Below are positions 34,876 to 44,686 of a stretch of DNA of 46,721 nucleotides, in pieces. Location: contig JAHBWH010000054.1 in assembly GCA_019637115.1 (NCBI GenBank), forward strand, positions 1 through 46,721, given 5' to 3'. Every line of letters begins with the position of its first letter. The stretch's first letter is position 1. The notes under the pieces were generated by a model. That model was not told the DNA's origin, made no database searches, and worked only from the letters and a program-made list of their open reading frames with translations. The DNA is from Myxococcales bacterium. Its GTDB lineage: Bacteria; Myxococcota_A; Polyangia; Polyangiales; Houyiibacteriaceae. The position numbers were made by a program, and so were the translations under genes.

Positions 34876-37152
34876 TCAGCGAGCGCGGCGCGCAGCAACC
34901 CACGCCTGACCCAGCGCGAGGCCGCCGTCATTCGGCGGCACGCGCGCCGGGAGGAGCACGTGGTGGCCTCGCTCGCGGAGCGCATCGAGCGCCGCCGCGG
35001 CGAGCGTCGCGTTCTGAAAGCACCCGCCCGTCAGCACGACCGCGCTGGGGCGCTCGCGCTCGGCCACCGCGACGATCATCGCGACGAGGGTGGCGTGGAA
35101 GCGGGCCGCGACGCGCAGCACGTCGTGGCGCTCGGCGACCATCGCGCGCAGCGCCGGCCGCCAGTCCATCACCGGCCCCTCGAGGCGAAACTCGTAGGGC
35201 GCGGCGCACGAGCCGAACCCGCCTGCGGCCGCCTCGAGCGCGATCGGCGCCTGCCCCTCGTGCGTCGCCGACCCACACACGCCCGCCAGCGCGGCGACCG
35301 CGTCGAAGAGCCGACCGGCGCTGGTCGTGGGCGGCGCGAGCCGCGGGACACGCGCGAGCCGGATCAGCGCGGGCGGCACGAGCTCGCTCTGCAGCTCGGC
35401 GGGTAGCCCCGCCGCGACGAGCGCCCCCGCCAGCGCGCGGCGCGGCTCGCGCGCGGCCGCGTCGCCACCCGGCAGCGGGAAGGGGTGCAGGTGCGCGACG
35501 CGCCTCGCGCCCTCCGGATCCACGTAGAGCGCCTCGCCTCCCCACGCCGCGCCGTCGTCGCCCATGCCCACGCCATCCCACGCGAAGCCGAGCGCCTCGT
35601 CCAGCCCGTGCTCGGCGAGGCAGGCGGCGACGTGCGCGTGGTGGTGCTGGACACGCGTGATCGGCAGCGCGCCCCCCTCGGCGAAGAGCGTGGAGGCGTA
35701 GTCCGGGTGCGCGTCGCAGACGTAGCCCGTCGGCTCGAGGCGGAGGAAGTCCCGCAGCTCTCCGAGCGCGCGCTCGAAGGCGTCGCGCGCCGCCAGCGTG
35801 TCCAGGTCGCCCACGTGCGGCCAGAGCACCGCCTCGCGGCCCACGAGCGCGGCCGGCGCGCTCTTCAGGTGGCCTCCCAGGCAGAGCAGCCGCGCCTCCG
35901 GATCGGCGCTCGGCAACCCGATCCCGAGCGGGGCGAGCCCGCGCCCGAGGCGCAGCGTCCGCGTCACGTGGTCGACCACGTGCACCAGGGCGTCATCGAC
36001 GCGGCGCGCGATCGCGCGGTCGTGCCCGAGGAAGACGTCCGCGATGGCGCCGAGCCGCGCGAGCGCCTCGGCGTCGCCCGTGGCGATCGGCTCGTCGTGG
36101 TGGTTGCCGCTCGTGCAGACCAGGGGGCCGCCGAAGCGCGCCGCGACGAGGTGGTGGAGCGGCGTGGTCGGCAGCATCACGCCGACCCGCGCGTTGTCGG
36201 GCGCGACGTTTGGGGCGAGCCGTGGGGCCGCATGCCGCGCGACGTGAGGGGCGCGGGCGCGGACGAGCACGATCGGCGCCGCCGGGCTCGCGAGCGCCGC
36301 CTCTTCGTCGGCGTCGAGCCGCGCGATCGCGCGCGCGCCGTCGAGGTGCGCGACGAGGACGGCGAAGGCCTGGTGCGGGCGGCGCTTGCGCGCGCGCAAG
36401 CGAGCGACGATCGCCTCGTCGCCCGCGTCGCAGAGGAGCTGCCAACCGCCGAGCCCCTTCAGCGCGACGATCGCGCCACGGCGCAGCGCCTCGACCGCCT
36501 GCCCGAGCGCGTCGTCGCGGGTCGCGAGCGCGGCGCCGCGCGCGTCGCAGAGGCGGAGCGCCGGCCCGCACGCGGGGCACGCGATCGGCTGCGCGTGGAA
36601 GCGGCGATCCGCCGGATCGTCGTGCTCGCGTCGGCACGCCTCGCAGCGCGGGAAGGCCGCCATCGTAGTCCGCGCGCGGTCGTAGGGCAGCGCCTCCACG
36701 ATCGTGAAGCGCGGCCCGCACGCCGTGCAGTTCGTGAAGGGGTAGGCGAAGCGGCGGGCCGACGGATCGTCGACCTCCGCGCGGCAAGCCGCGCAGGTCG
36801 CGAGGTCGGCGGGGATGGTCAGCGCCAGTCCCTCGCCCGTCACGCTCGGCGCGATGACGAAGCCTCCCGCCGCGCCGCCGAAGTCGGCAGCCACGTCCCT
36901 CTCCGCCGGCTGGGCGACCACGGACCATCGCACCCGCTCGATGCGCGCCGCGGGCGGCGCGCCCTCGACGAGTCGCCTCGCGAACGCGTCGAGCGCCGGT
37001 TCGGGCCCCTCGACCTCGATGGCGACCGCGCGCCCCTCGTTGCGCACCCACCCTCGCAAGCCGAGCTCCGTGGCCAGGCGCGCGACGAAGGGGCGGAAGC
37101 CGACGCCTTGGACGACGCCCTCGACCGAGGCAGCTCGGCGGCGCGCCCTCAC
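34876..37152 (-). CDS. hypF: Carbamoyltransferase HypF
   Basis: 758 residues, normal for HypF. HypF uses carbamoyl phosphate and ATP to carbamoylate the HypE C-terminal Cys. Order: acylphosphatase domain (GVVQGVGFRPF, about 10-22), two zinc fingers (Cys120/123/142/145 and Cys170/173/192/195), a YrdC-like domain (about 205-390) and a Kae1-like domain with the HHHAH metal motif near residue 502. The GTG at 37152 overlaps the stop of the HypA-like gene (GTGA); earlier in-frame codons extend the frame to 37434 but are not HypF-like. Confidence 0.95.
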   Translation of the reverse strand: MRARRRAASVEGVVQGVGFRPFVARLATELGLRGWVRNEGRAVAIEVEGPEPALDAFARRLVEGAPPAARIERVRWSVVAQPAERDVAADFGGAAGGFVIAPSVTGEGLALTIPADLATCAACRAEVDDPSARRFAYPFTNCTACGPRFTIVEALPYDRARTTMAAFPRCEACRREHDDPADRRFHAQPIACPACGPALRLCDARGAALATRDDALGQAVEALRRGAIVALKGLGGWQLLCDAGDEAIVARLRARKRRPHQAFAVLVAHLDGARAIARLDADEEAALASPAAPIVLVRARAPHVARHAAPRLAPNVAPDNARVGVMLPTTPLHHLVAARFGGPLVCTSGNHHDEPIATGDAEALARLGAIADVFLGHDRAIARRVDDALVHVVDHVTRTLRLGRGLAPLGIGLPSADPEARLLCLGGHLKSAPAALVGREAVLWPHVGDLDTLAARDAFERALGELRDFLRLEPTGYVCDAHPDYASTLFAEGGALPITRVQHHHAHVAACLAEHGLDEALGFAWDGVGMGDDGAAWGGEALYVDPEGARRVAHLHPFPLPGGDAAAREPRRALAGALVAAGLPAELQSELVPPALIRLARVPRLAPPTTSAGRLFDAVAALAGVCGSATHEGQAPIALEAAAGGFGSCAAPYEFRLEGPVMDWRPALRAMVAERHDVLRVAARFHATLVAMIVAVAERERPSAVVLTGGCFQNATLAAAALDALRERGHHVLLPARVPPNDGGLALGQAWVAARRAR

Positions 37153-37412
37153 CCTTCGGACGCCGCCGCCCGCACCTCGATGCCGATCAGCTCGACGCCG
37201 CTCGGCCGCTCGGGCGCGAGCTCGACCTCGAGCTCGACGTCGCCGAAGCCGAGCTCGCCCCGCGCGTGCACGAAGTCCTCGCGGAAGTGGTCGGCGTCGT
37301 GCGACGCGAGCGCGCCGAGGCGGACGCGCACCTTCTGGAGCGCGCCGCCGCGCTCGGTCGCCTCGCGACGCGCCTCGTGGAGCAGCTTCTCGATGATCCC
37401 GACGTGGTGCAC
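37149..37412 (-). CDS. HypA-like nickel metallochaperone lacking the zinc domain
   Basis: 87 residues. HypA delivers nickel to the hydrogenase large subunit. The N-terminus MHHVGIIEKLLHEA keeps the Ni-ligand His2, and the KVRVRLGALASHDADHFREDF stretch follows the HypA core pattern. A normal HypA is about 113 residues with a CxxC...CxxC zinc domain; this protein has no cysteine at all and the zinc insert is missing. It ends in a GTGA overlap with hypF and starts 18 bases after the protease gene. It is therefore a reduced HypA, or a related small protein with an altered role. Confidence 0.78.
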   Translation of the reverse strand: MHHVGIIEKLLHEARREATERGGALQKVRVRLGALASHDADHFREDFVHARGELGFGDVELEVELAPERPSGVELIGIEVRAAASEG

Positions 37413-37430
37413 GTTCTCTCTCCCTTCGGC

Positions 37431-37919
37431 TCACTCGGCGGCGCCGAGCTCGCGCGCGGTCGCCTCCGCGGCGTCCACGTAAGCGTCGAGCGCCGCCTCC
37501 ACCGCCGGCGAGAGCGCGTCCCCCGGCCCGAACGACGCGCCGCCGAGGCCGAGGAAGACGCCCCTCGGCAGGGCGCGGCCGAGCGCGCGCGCGAGGCGTA
37601 GCGCGTCGCCGAGGCCGACGCCGTGCGAGGAGACGCCGTCGCCCGGAAGGGCCGCCGACGCGAGCGCCTCGAGCGGCAGCGTGACGATCTCGCCGGGCGC
37701 CACGCCCCGACGCACGACGTCGAGCACGAGCACCGGCCGCGCGGGGTCGAGCAGATCGAGCAGCCCCGGCCCGGGCCTGCCCGCGTCGAAGACGTCGAGG
37801 CCGCGCGCGCGCAATCGCTCGGCCGCGAGGAGCGCCGCGGCGTCGTCGCTGCCCATCGGGCTGCCGAGCGCGATGACGCCGACGCGGGCCGCGCCGCCGT
37901 CGCCCCGCTCGCCCGTCAC
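37431..37919 (-). CDS. [NiFe] hydrogenase maturation protease
   Basis: 162 residues from GTG 37919, which overlaps the large-subunit stop (GTGA). Enzymes of the HyaD/HycI family clip the C-terminal extension off the nickel-loaded large subunit. Seen: the N-terminal VIALGSPMGSDDAA (the usual 'GNplrgDDg' acidic nickel site), VLVLDVVRRG (second acidic site) and SSHGVGLGDALRLA (the His site). The length is standard. Its place directly behind the large-subunit gene agrees with this job. Confidence 0.88.
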   Translation of the reverse strand: MTGERGDGGAARVGVIALGSPMGSDDAAALLAAERLRARGLDVFDAGRPGPGLLDLLDPARPVLVLDVVRRGVAPGEIVTLPLEALASAALPGDGVSSHGVGLGDALRLARALGRALPRGVFLGLGGASFGPGDALSPAVEAALDAYVDAAEATARELGAAE

Positions 37920-39238
37920 ACGCCCTCCCGCTCGATGCGCAGATCGAGGAAGTGCGTCGCGCACGAGATGCACGGGTCGTAGGCGCGGATCAGCTGCTCG
38001 CAGCGGTGGGTCGCCTCCTCGTGCGGCAGCGCGAGCAGCGTCGGCGCGAGCGCGACGAGGTCCTCCTCGATGCGCGCTTGGTTCTGCGAGGTCGGCGGCA
38101 CGATGCGCGCATCGCGCACGAGGCCCTCCGCGTCGAGCTCGTAGCGGTGCCAGAGCAGCCCGCGCGGTGCCTCCGTCGCGCCGCAGCCGACCGCGGCGCG
38201 CGGGGCGGCGTCGACGTAGGGCGCCTCGGGCTCCTCGTACGCCTCCACGAGGTCGAGCGCCTCGGCGAACGCATGCACGAGCTCGACGGCTCGCACGACG
38301 ATCGACCGGTAGGGGTTCGTCACGCTGCGCTCGAGGCCGACCTCCGCCATCACCTCGGCGGCCGCGGGGTGGAGGCGCTCGGCGTGGTGATGCAGGCGCG
38401 CCATCGGCCCGCAGAGGAACGCGGTGCCGTCCGCGAGCCGCGCGTGGAGCGCGGTGCTGTGCGGCACCTGCATCTCCGGGCTCGCGTCCCCCCAATCGTC
38501 GAGCGCGACCGGCGCTCGCCCCGAGACGAGGATCGTCTCGCCGGACTCGAGCGGGTAGCCGCGCTCGCCGGAGAGCGAGACGAAGGTGTAGTCGACGTCG
38601 AAGCTCGGCGCGTCGAGCGTCGCGGCCCAGCGGACCGTCTCCCGCGCCTCGTCGACGCTGCGCGCGAGATCGTCGCGCAGCTCGCGCAGCCGTCGTCGGC
38701 TGGGCGCCTTGGAGAAGCCGCCGATGCGCGGCGAGACCGGGTGGATCGCGCGACCGCCGAGCAGCTCGATGAGCGCGTTGCCCGTCTTCTTCATGCGGAG
38801 GCCGCGCTCGACGAGCGCGCGATGATCCGCCGCCATCTCGACCGCGCTCGGGTAGCCGAGGAAATCCGGCGCGTGGAGCATGAAGACGTGCAGCGCGTGG
38901 CTCTCGATCCACTCGCCGCAATAGATGAGGCGTCGCAGCGCGAGCAGCGGCGCGGTGGGCTCGACGCCGAGAGCGCGCTCGAGCGCCCGCGCGGCGCTCA
39001 TCTGGTACGCGATGGGGCAGATGCCGCAGATTCGCGCGACGACGTCGATGACCTCGTGCATCGAGCGCTCGCGGAGGAAGGCCTCGAAGAAGCGGGGCGC
39101 CTCGAAGATCTTCAGCCGCGCGTCGACGACTTCGCCGCCCGCGACCTTCAACGTGAAGGCGCCCTCCCCCTCGACGCGGGTCAAGAGGTCGACCGCGAAC
39201 GTCCGCTCCTCCACCTCGCCCGCGTCATCCCTCGTCAT
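37916..39238 (-). CDS. hyhL: [NiFe] hydrogenase large (alpha) subunit, group 3b-like
   Basis: 440 residues. It carries the Ni-Fe(CN)2CO active site that splits or makes H2. The L1 motif is RICGICP (Cys71, Cys74) and the L2 motif is DPCISCATH (Cys423, Cys426), followed by an 11-residue tail FLDLRIEREGV that the protease should remove after His429. The size and partner subunits fit group 3 soluble NAD(P)-linked enzymes, and gene order beta-gamma-delta-alpha matches group 3b (sulfhydrogenase-type); the group call is inference. It overlaps the small-subunit gene by 14 bases and the protease gene by 4. Confidence 0.93.
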   Translation of the reverse strand: MTRDDAGEVEERTFAVDLLTRVEGEGAFTLKVAGGEVVDARLKIFEAPRFFEAFLRERSMHEVIDVVARICGICPIAYQMSAARALERALGVEPTAPLLALRRLIYCGEWIESHALHVFMLHAPDFLGYPSAVEMAADHRALVERGLRMKKTGNALIELLGGRAIHPVSPRIGGFSKAPSRRRLRELRDDLARSVDEARETVRWAATLDAPSFDVDYTFVSLSGERGYPLESGETILVSGRAPVALDDWGDASPEMQVPHSTALHARLADGTAFLCGPMARLHHHAERLHPAAAEVMAEVGLERSVTNPYRSIVVRAVELVHAFAEALDLVEAYEEPEAPYVDAAPRAAVGCGATEAPRGLLWHRYELDAEGLVRDARIVPPTSQNQARIEEDLVALAPTLLALPHEEATHRCEQLIRAYDPCISCATHFLDLRIEREGV

Positions 39239-40031
39239 GGCGCTCGCTCTCCTCCCGGAAGGCGGGGCTCCAGCCCGTAAAGAGCCGCAGCCTCCGCTTC
39301 ACCTCGGCGGCGGGCGCCCCGGCCTCGCGCAGCCACGTCCCGAGCGCGCGCGCGTTCGCGGCCTCGTGTGGACCGAAGCAGCCGTAGCAGCCACGATCGT
39401 ACGAGGGGCAGAGCGCGCCGCAGCCGGCGTGCGTGATCGGGCCGAGGCAGGGCTCGTCGCGGGCGACCATCACGCAGACGTTTCCCGCCCGCTTGCACTC
39501 CATGCAGACGCTCTCGTCGCGGATCGCGGGCTTGCGCCCCGTCAGCAGCGCCGTCAGAAGCTCGAGGAGCTGGCGCTTGTCGATGGGACAACCGCGCAGC
39601 TCGAAGTCGACCTTCACGTGATCGCTGATCGGCGTCGAGGTCGCGAGCGCGTCGATGTACTCGGGCCGCGCGTAGACCACCCGCAGCATCTCGCTGGCGT
39701 CGCGCCAGTTCCGGAGCGCTTGCACGCCGCCCGCCGTCGCGCAGGCGCCGATCGTGACGAGGAGCTTCGTGCTCGCGCGGATGTGCCGCACGTGCTCGCG
39801 CTGCTCCGCGGTCGTGACCGATCCCTCCACGAGCGTGACATCGAAGGGCTCGCTCGTGTCGCTGAGCGAGGTCATCTCGGTGAAGTGCGCGACGTGCACC
39901 CGATCTGCGATGTGGAGGAGTTCGTCCTCGCAGTCGAGGAGCGTGAGCTGGCACCCGTCGCACGACGCGAGCTTGTAGACCGCGAGGCGGGGACGGCCGG
40001 TCGCGCCGGGAGCGGGAGCATCAGAAGCCAT
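39225..40031 (-). CDS. hyhS: [NiFe] hydrogenase small (delta) subunit
   Basis: 268 residues from ATG 40031, which overlaps the diaphorase stop by 11 bases; the frame is open to 40079. It holds the iron-sulfur clusters that pass electrons between the large subunit and the diaphorase. Seen: the proximal-cluster motif YKLASCDGCQLTLLD (Cys24, Cys27), VTIGACATAGG, ELRGCPIDK, and a second set of cysteines in SVCMECKRAGNVCVMV, CLGPITHAGCGALCPSYDRGCYGCFGP. No Tat signal is present, so the enzyme is cytoplasmic, as expected for group 3. Confidence 0.93.
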   Translation of the reverse strand: MASDAPAPGATGRPRLAVYKLASCDGCQLTLLDCEDELLHIADRVHVAHFTEMTSLSDTSEPFDVTLVEGSVTTAEQREHVRHIRASTKLLVTIGACATAGGVQALRNWRDASEMLRVVYARPEYIDALATSTPISDHVKVDFELRGCPIDKRQLLELLTALLTGRKPAIRDESVCMECKRAGNVCVMVARDEPCLGPITHAGCGALCPSYDRGCYGCFGPHEAANARALGTWLREAGAPAAEVKRRLRLFTGWSPAFREESERHDEG

Positions 40032-41991
40032 CGCGACCGAAGAGTAGCGCCACCTCGTCGAGGCGGAAGACGGGGCCATCCTTGCAGACGAAGTAGGGCC
40101 CGTATTGGCAGCGTCCGCAGAAGCCGGCCGCGCACTTCATGTGTCGCTCCATCGTGATCCAGATGCGCTCGTCGGGGATGCCCGCCGCGCGGAGGGCCTC
40201 GATGGAGAAGCGCATCATCACCTCGGGGCCGCACATCAGGCACGCCGCCCCCTCCGGGACGGCGTCGCCGCGGAGCAGACGCGTGACCACGCCGATCTCG
40301 CCGCGCCAGGTCGGCGGCGCGTGATCGACCGTCACGCGGAGCGTGAAGCCTGGTCGCGTCCCCGCGCGCAGCTCGTCGAGGTAGAGCGCGTCATCGGGGG
40401 TCCGCGCGCCGTAGAAGAGGCGCACGTCGGGGTAGTCCGCCGGGCTCGCGAGCAGCTCCCGCAGCGTTTCGCGGAGCGGCGCGAGGCCGATGCCACCCGC
40501 GATGACGACGACCGGGCGCCCACGCAAGGCGTCGAGCGGCCACGGGCGCCCGTAAGGTCCGCGGAGGCCGAGCTCGTCGCCTGGGGAGAGCGCGCAGAGC
40601 GCGCGGGTGACGCCCCCGACGGCGCGGATGGTGTGGTCGACGAAGTGGTGGTCGAGGTGGTCGTCGAGGTCGCGGCCGTCCGCGCGCCCCGAGACGCTGA
40701 TCGGCGCCTCGCCGATGGCCGGGAGCGCGAGCTGGTGGAACTGCCCCGGCCGGTGCGCGACCCGGCCGTCGAGACGCAGCCGCAGGGTGACGACGTCCGA
40801 GGTCTCGCGGACCACATCGACCACCCGGGCGACCCGCGGCGTCAGGTCGTCGGGCACGCCGGGCTGCCGCGACGCGGGCTCGGGGAGCGCGACCGGCGCC
40901 GCGGCGCCCTCGCGGATCGCCGCGACCTCTTCCGTCAGGTCGATGCCGACGGGACACCACGCGACGCAGCGCCCGCAACCCACGCAGCCCGAGACGCCGA
41001 ACTGCGGCACCCACGCGCCGAGCTTGTGCGTGAGCCACTGCCGGTAGCGGTCGCGCGTCGTCGGGCGCACCGAGGCCCCGTGCATCGCGCCGTGCTCCAC
41101 GGTGAAACAGGAGTCCCAGAGCCGGACCTGGGTCGCGTCCTGGCCGTCGAGATCCGAGGGCGTCTCGGTCGTGCTGCAGAAGCACGTCGGGCAGACGTTG
41201 GTGCAGTTGCCGCAAGCGAGGCAGCGCGCCGCGACCTCTGCCCAGCGCGGGTGGTCGAGGTTGCCGAAGAGCAGCCCCGGCAGCCCCTCGACGTCGAGCT
41301 GCCGACCCATCGCGGACGTCGCGGCCGCCATCGCCTCGTCCACCCACGTGACGTCCGCGTCGGACGCCGGCGCGGTGGGGAGCGCGTCGAGGATCGCCGC
41401 TCCCTCGTCGCTGCCGGCCTCGACGAGGAAGCCGTCGTCGCGCTCGGTGAGCACGAGGTCGGCGCCGGCGCCGACGCGCGGCCCCGTGCCCGTCGAGGCG
41501 CAGAAACAGAGCGCGCCCGGCTCGGTGCAGTTGACCGCCACGACGAGGGAGGCCGCGCGCCGCGCCGCGTAGCGCGGCTCGACGAACTCGGCGCTCTCGA
41601 AGGTGCGTCCTTGCACCTGCGTCGCGGCGAGGTCGCACGCGCGCACGCCGAGGAGCGCGCTCGGCGCGGGCTCGGGGATGATCGGCGAGAAGCCCACCTT
41701 CCCGTCGGGCCGCCTCGTCGCGTGGTAGAGCGGCTCGCGGGGCGGGAAGAGCTCGCGCTTCCACGAGTGCGGCCCGACCACGAAGCCGAAGGCGCGCTCG
41801 TCGTCGCGGCGCCTCAGGCGGTAGCGGCCCGGCGCCTGCTCGTCGGTCCAGCCGATGGGAAGGTCCTCCGCCGACTCGAGCTCGTCGTGCACGATCGCGT
41901 GATCGCGCCGCGTCGGGCCGACCACGCGCCGGCCGCTCGCGCGGAGGGCGTCGAAGAGAGAAGCGAGCGCGGCTCGCGGGAGGAAGCGCAC
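40021..41991 (-). CDS. Fused beta-gamma subunit of NAD(P)-linked [NiFe] hydrogenase
   Basis: 656 residues from GTG 41991, with GGGAGG upstream. In group 3b enzymes the beta (ferredoxin-like) and gamma (FAD/NAD(P)) proteins are usually separate; here one chain has both. Residues 1 to about 365 are beta: RCLACGNCTNVCPTCFCS (about 254-270) and GCVGCGRCVAWCP (about 332-344) bind [4Fe-4S] clusters. From about 375 comes gamma: a ferredoxin reductase-like FAD domain (VAHRPGQFHQLAL; LGLRGPYGRPW), an NAD(P) site VVVIAGGIGLAPLRE (about 490-505), and a C-terminal [2Fe-2S] motif MKCAAGFCGRCQYGPYFVC (about 620-637). The stop overlaps the small-subunit start. Confidence 0.9.
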   Translation of the reverse strand: MRFLPRAALASLFDALRASGRRVVGPTRRDHAIVHDELESAEDLPIGWTDEQAPGRYRLRRRDDERAFGFVVGPHSWKRELFPPREPLYHATRRPDGKVGFSPIIPEPAPSALLGVRACDLAATQVQGRTFESAEFVEPRYAARRAASLVVAVNCTEPGALCFCASTGTGPRVGAGADLVLTERDDGFLVEAGSDEGAAILDALPTAPASDADVTWVDEAMAAATSAMGRQLDVEGLPGLLFGNLDHPRWAEVAARCLACGNCTNVCPTCFCSTTETPSDLDGQDATQVRLWDSCFTVEHGAMHGASVRPTTRDRYRQWLTHKLGAWVPQFGVSGCVGCGRCVAWCPVGIDLTEEVAAIREGAAAPVALPEPASRQPGVPDDLTPRVARVVDVVRETSDVVTLRLRLDGRVAHRPGQFHQLALPAIGEAPISVSGRADGRDLDDHLDHHFVDHTIRAVGGVTRALCALSPGDELGLRGPYGRPWPLDALRGRPVVVIAGGIGLAPLRETLRELLASPADYPDVRLFYGARTPDDALYLDELRAGTRPGFTLRVTVDHAPPTWRGEIGVVTRLLRGDAVPEGAACLMCGPEVMMRFSIEALRAAGIPDERIWITMERHMKCAAGFCGRCQYGPYFVCKDGPVFRLDEVALLFGRDGF

Positions 41992-41992
41992 G

Positions 41993-42469
41993 TCACCCTC
42001 CCAGCCGGTCGGACGAGGGCTTGCCGAAGAGGTCGAGGAGCTGGAGCCGCGTCTGCTGGAGGCGATCGGCCATCTCCTCGAAGGCCTGGCTCATGATCAC
42101 GTAGCCGACGTGGTGCTGCTGCTCACAGAGCGAGAGCAGGTCCGAGGCGCGGAAGCGCAAGAGCGTCGTCGGCTCGACGGCCCGCGCCGTCGCGACCCAC
42201 CGCCGCCGGAGCAGCCCCGACCACCCCAGCATCTCCCCCGCACCGAGCGTGAGGAAGCAGCTCTCCGCCCCGGCGACGAGCTTCATGCAGAGCGACACGC
42301 GCCCCGCGACCACCACGTAGAGCTCGGAGGCGGGCTGCCCCTCCTCCAAGATCACGGCGCCCTCGGCGACGACCACCTCCTCGGCCAGCGCCGCGAGCGC
42401 CCGCTGCGCGTCCTCCGCGAGCGGGGCGAAGAGTCGACTGCCTGCGATCCGCTCCAGGTCGACACCCAT
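41993..42469 (-). CDS. Cyclic nucleotide-binding domain protein
   Basis: 158 residues. A Crp/Fnr-type cNMP-binding beta-roll at about 12-120 (EGAVILEEGQPASELYVVVAGRVSL, LGAGEMLGWSG, a phosphate-binding-like stretch) is followed by a C-terminal helix (GYVIMSQAFEEMADRLQQTRLQLLD). There is no helix-turn-helix, so it cannot bind DNA as Crp does. Its stop lies one base before the start of the diaphorase gene. From memory, single cNMP-binding proteins head other group 3b hydrogenase operons. It is probably a regulatory or assembly partner of the enzyme; that is inference. Confidence 0.82.
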   Translation of the reverse strand: MGVDLERIAGSRLFAPLAEDAQRALAALAEEVVVAEGAVILEEGQPASELYVVVAGRVSLCMKLVAGAESCFLTLGAGEMLGWSGLLRRRWVATARAVEPTTLLRFRASDLLSLCEQQHHVGYVIMSQAFEEMADRLQQTRLQLLDLFGKPSSDRLGG

Positions 42470-42475
42470 GGCGGA

Positions 42476-42501
42476 GGTATACTCCGAGCCGCGCGCGCCC
42501 G

Positions 42502-42505
<4 letters not shown>
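42476..42505 (-). promoter_or_regulatory. Candidate promoter of the hydrogenase operon
   Basis: On the minus strand, CTGACG (42505-42500) and TATACC (42481-42476) have an 18-base spacer; TATACC ends 6 bases before the ATG at 42469. The -35 overlaps the aguB stop codon. This would make the cNMP-binding and hydrogenase genes a separate transcription unit from aguB. Confidence 0.45.
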
Positions 42506-43374
<869 letters not shown>

Positions 43375-43419
43375 GCGGCGGATCTCGCACGAGGCCGCGA
43401 CGCGAACAAGCTCCGCGCC

Positions 43420-44334
43420 TCAGCGCAGCTCCTCACCCGTCATGAAGCGGTGGAGGGCCTCGCGGAGCGGCTGGTTCGAGAGGCTCTCGAGGTGGGTCAT
43501 GCCTTCGAGCGTCATCAGCTCGCAGCGGGCGCCGCACGCGGCCGCGAGGTCCCGCGCGTGCCCGTAGTCGACGACGTCGTCGTCGCGGCTGTGCACGAGC
43601 AGGAAGCGGGCCTCGGCGAGTCGGATCCGCGCGAGCGGCGAGGCCTCCGCGGGTCGAAAACCGCCCGCGGCGCCCGTCGCGAGGACCATGGGACGGATCC
43701 AATCGCTCGGCACCAGAACCTCGAATCGGTCGAGGCCCTCCGCGAAGCGGTGCGCGAGGATCCGCTCCGCCTCCGCGAAGCACGCGACGGTGACGACGCG
43801 CCGGATGCGCGGGTCCACGCTCGCAGCCTGGATGGCGATCGCGCCGCCGTAGCTGGGCCCGTAGACGCCGACCTCGCCGAGCTCGTAGCCGGCCGCCTCG
43901 ACCGCGTCGAGCACCGCGCGGAGATCGTGGCGCTCCTCGACGCCGTAGGTCAGCGTCACCGCGCTCGACGCGCCATGACCACGCAGGTCGGTCAGGATCG
44001 CGCCGGTGCCGCGCGTCGCGAAGCGCCGGCCGAGGCCGATCATCGTGGACTTCTGGTCGCTGATGCCGTGCAGAACGAGCACCCAGTCCACCGAGCCCGG
44101 CGGCCGCGGCACCTCGGGCTCGAGCACCCAGACGTCCAGCTCCACGTCGCCCCGGCGCGCACGCAGGACCCGGTCGACGTCGTCGGGCACCTCCCCCGGA
44201 TCGCGGTTCTTCGGCTGGACCAGCTCCTCCGCGAGCGGCGCGCTCAGCACGAAGAACGTCACCCCCGCGGCGAGGATCGCGACGCAGAGGAGCGCGCCGA
44301 GGAGCTGGACCGCGCGAAGCACCGGCCGGGGCAT
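43420..44334 (-). CDS. Membrane-anchored alpha/beta hydrolase
   Basis: 304 residues from ATG 44334 (the frame extends to a TTG at 44358). A single N-terminal hydrophobic helix (LLGALLCVAILAAGVTFFVL, about 11-30) without a clear cleavage site suggests an inner-membrane anchor with the enzyme outside. The hydrolase core shows VLVLHGISDQK, DLRGHGASS, the nucleophile elbow YGPSYGG (Ser161), an acid in VHSRDDDVVDYGHA and His in EGMTHLE. Substrate unknown; a serine esterase or lipase-like role is likely. It lies 28 bases downstream of the toxin gene on the same strand. Confidence 0.82.
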   Translation of the reverse strand: MPRPVLRAVQLLGALLCVAILAAGVTFFVLSAPLAEELVQPKNRDPGEVPDDVDRVLRARRGDVELDVWVLEPEVPRPPGSVDWVLVLHGISDQKSTMIGLGRRFATRGTGAILTDLRGHGASSAVTLTYGVEERHDLRAVLDAVEAAGYELGEVGVYGPSYGGAIAIQAASVDPRIRRVVTVACFAEAERILAHRFAEGLDRFEVLVPSDWIRPMVLATGAAGGFRPAEASPLARIRLAEARFLLVHSRDDDVVDYGHARDLAAACGARCELMTLEGMTHLESLSNQPLREALHRFMTGEELR

Positions 44335-44362
44335 GGCGGCTCGTGGCGCCCGAGGCAAGCCG

Positions 44363-44686
44363 TCACCGCTGGGTCAGACGCGCGAACAACGTCTCCTCGA
44401 GATCGCGACGGGCGTCGAGAACGGCGAGCACGAGCACGTCGTCGCCGCGCACGCGAAACGGGACGCGGTATGGCTTCACGATGAGCTCGCGGTAGGTCAC
44501 GACCCCGACGGCGCGCAGCTCGGGCACCACGCGGCACCTCTCCGGGTGCGTCGCGAGGCGCCCCACGGCCGGATGGAGCTTCCGGTGGAGGCGCTCCGCG
44601 TGCTCGATGCCATCGCGCTCGGTGACGAAGTCGAGGATCGCCTCGTAGTCTGCGAGCGCGCCGCTCGTCCAGACGACACGCTTCAT
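44363..44686 (-). CDS. ParE/RelE-family toxin
   Basis: 107 residues. The pattern fits the RelE/ParE toxin fold: RVVWTSGALADYEAILDFV at the start, then LATHPERCRVVPELR, then TYRELIVKPYRVPFRV and a C-terminal VLAVLDARRDLE. ParE toxins poison DNA gyrase, RelE toxins cleave ribosome-bound mRNA; the sequence alone does not settle which, although the REL..PYRV.. pattern is more ParE-like. The start overlaps the antitoxin stop (ATGA), as is usual for these pairs. Confidence 0.85.
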   Translation of the reverse strand: MKRVVWTSGALADYEAILDFVTERDGIEHAERLHRKLHPAVGRLATHPERCRVVPELRAVGVVTYRELIVKPYRVPFRVRGDDVLVLAVLDARRDLEETLFARLTQR

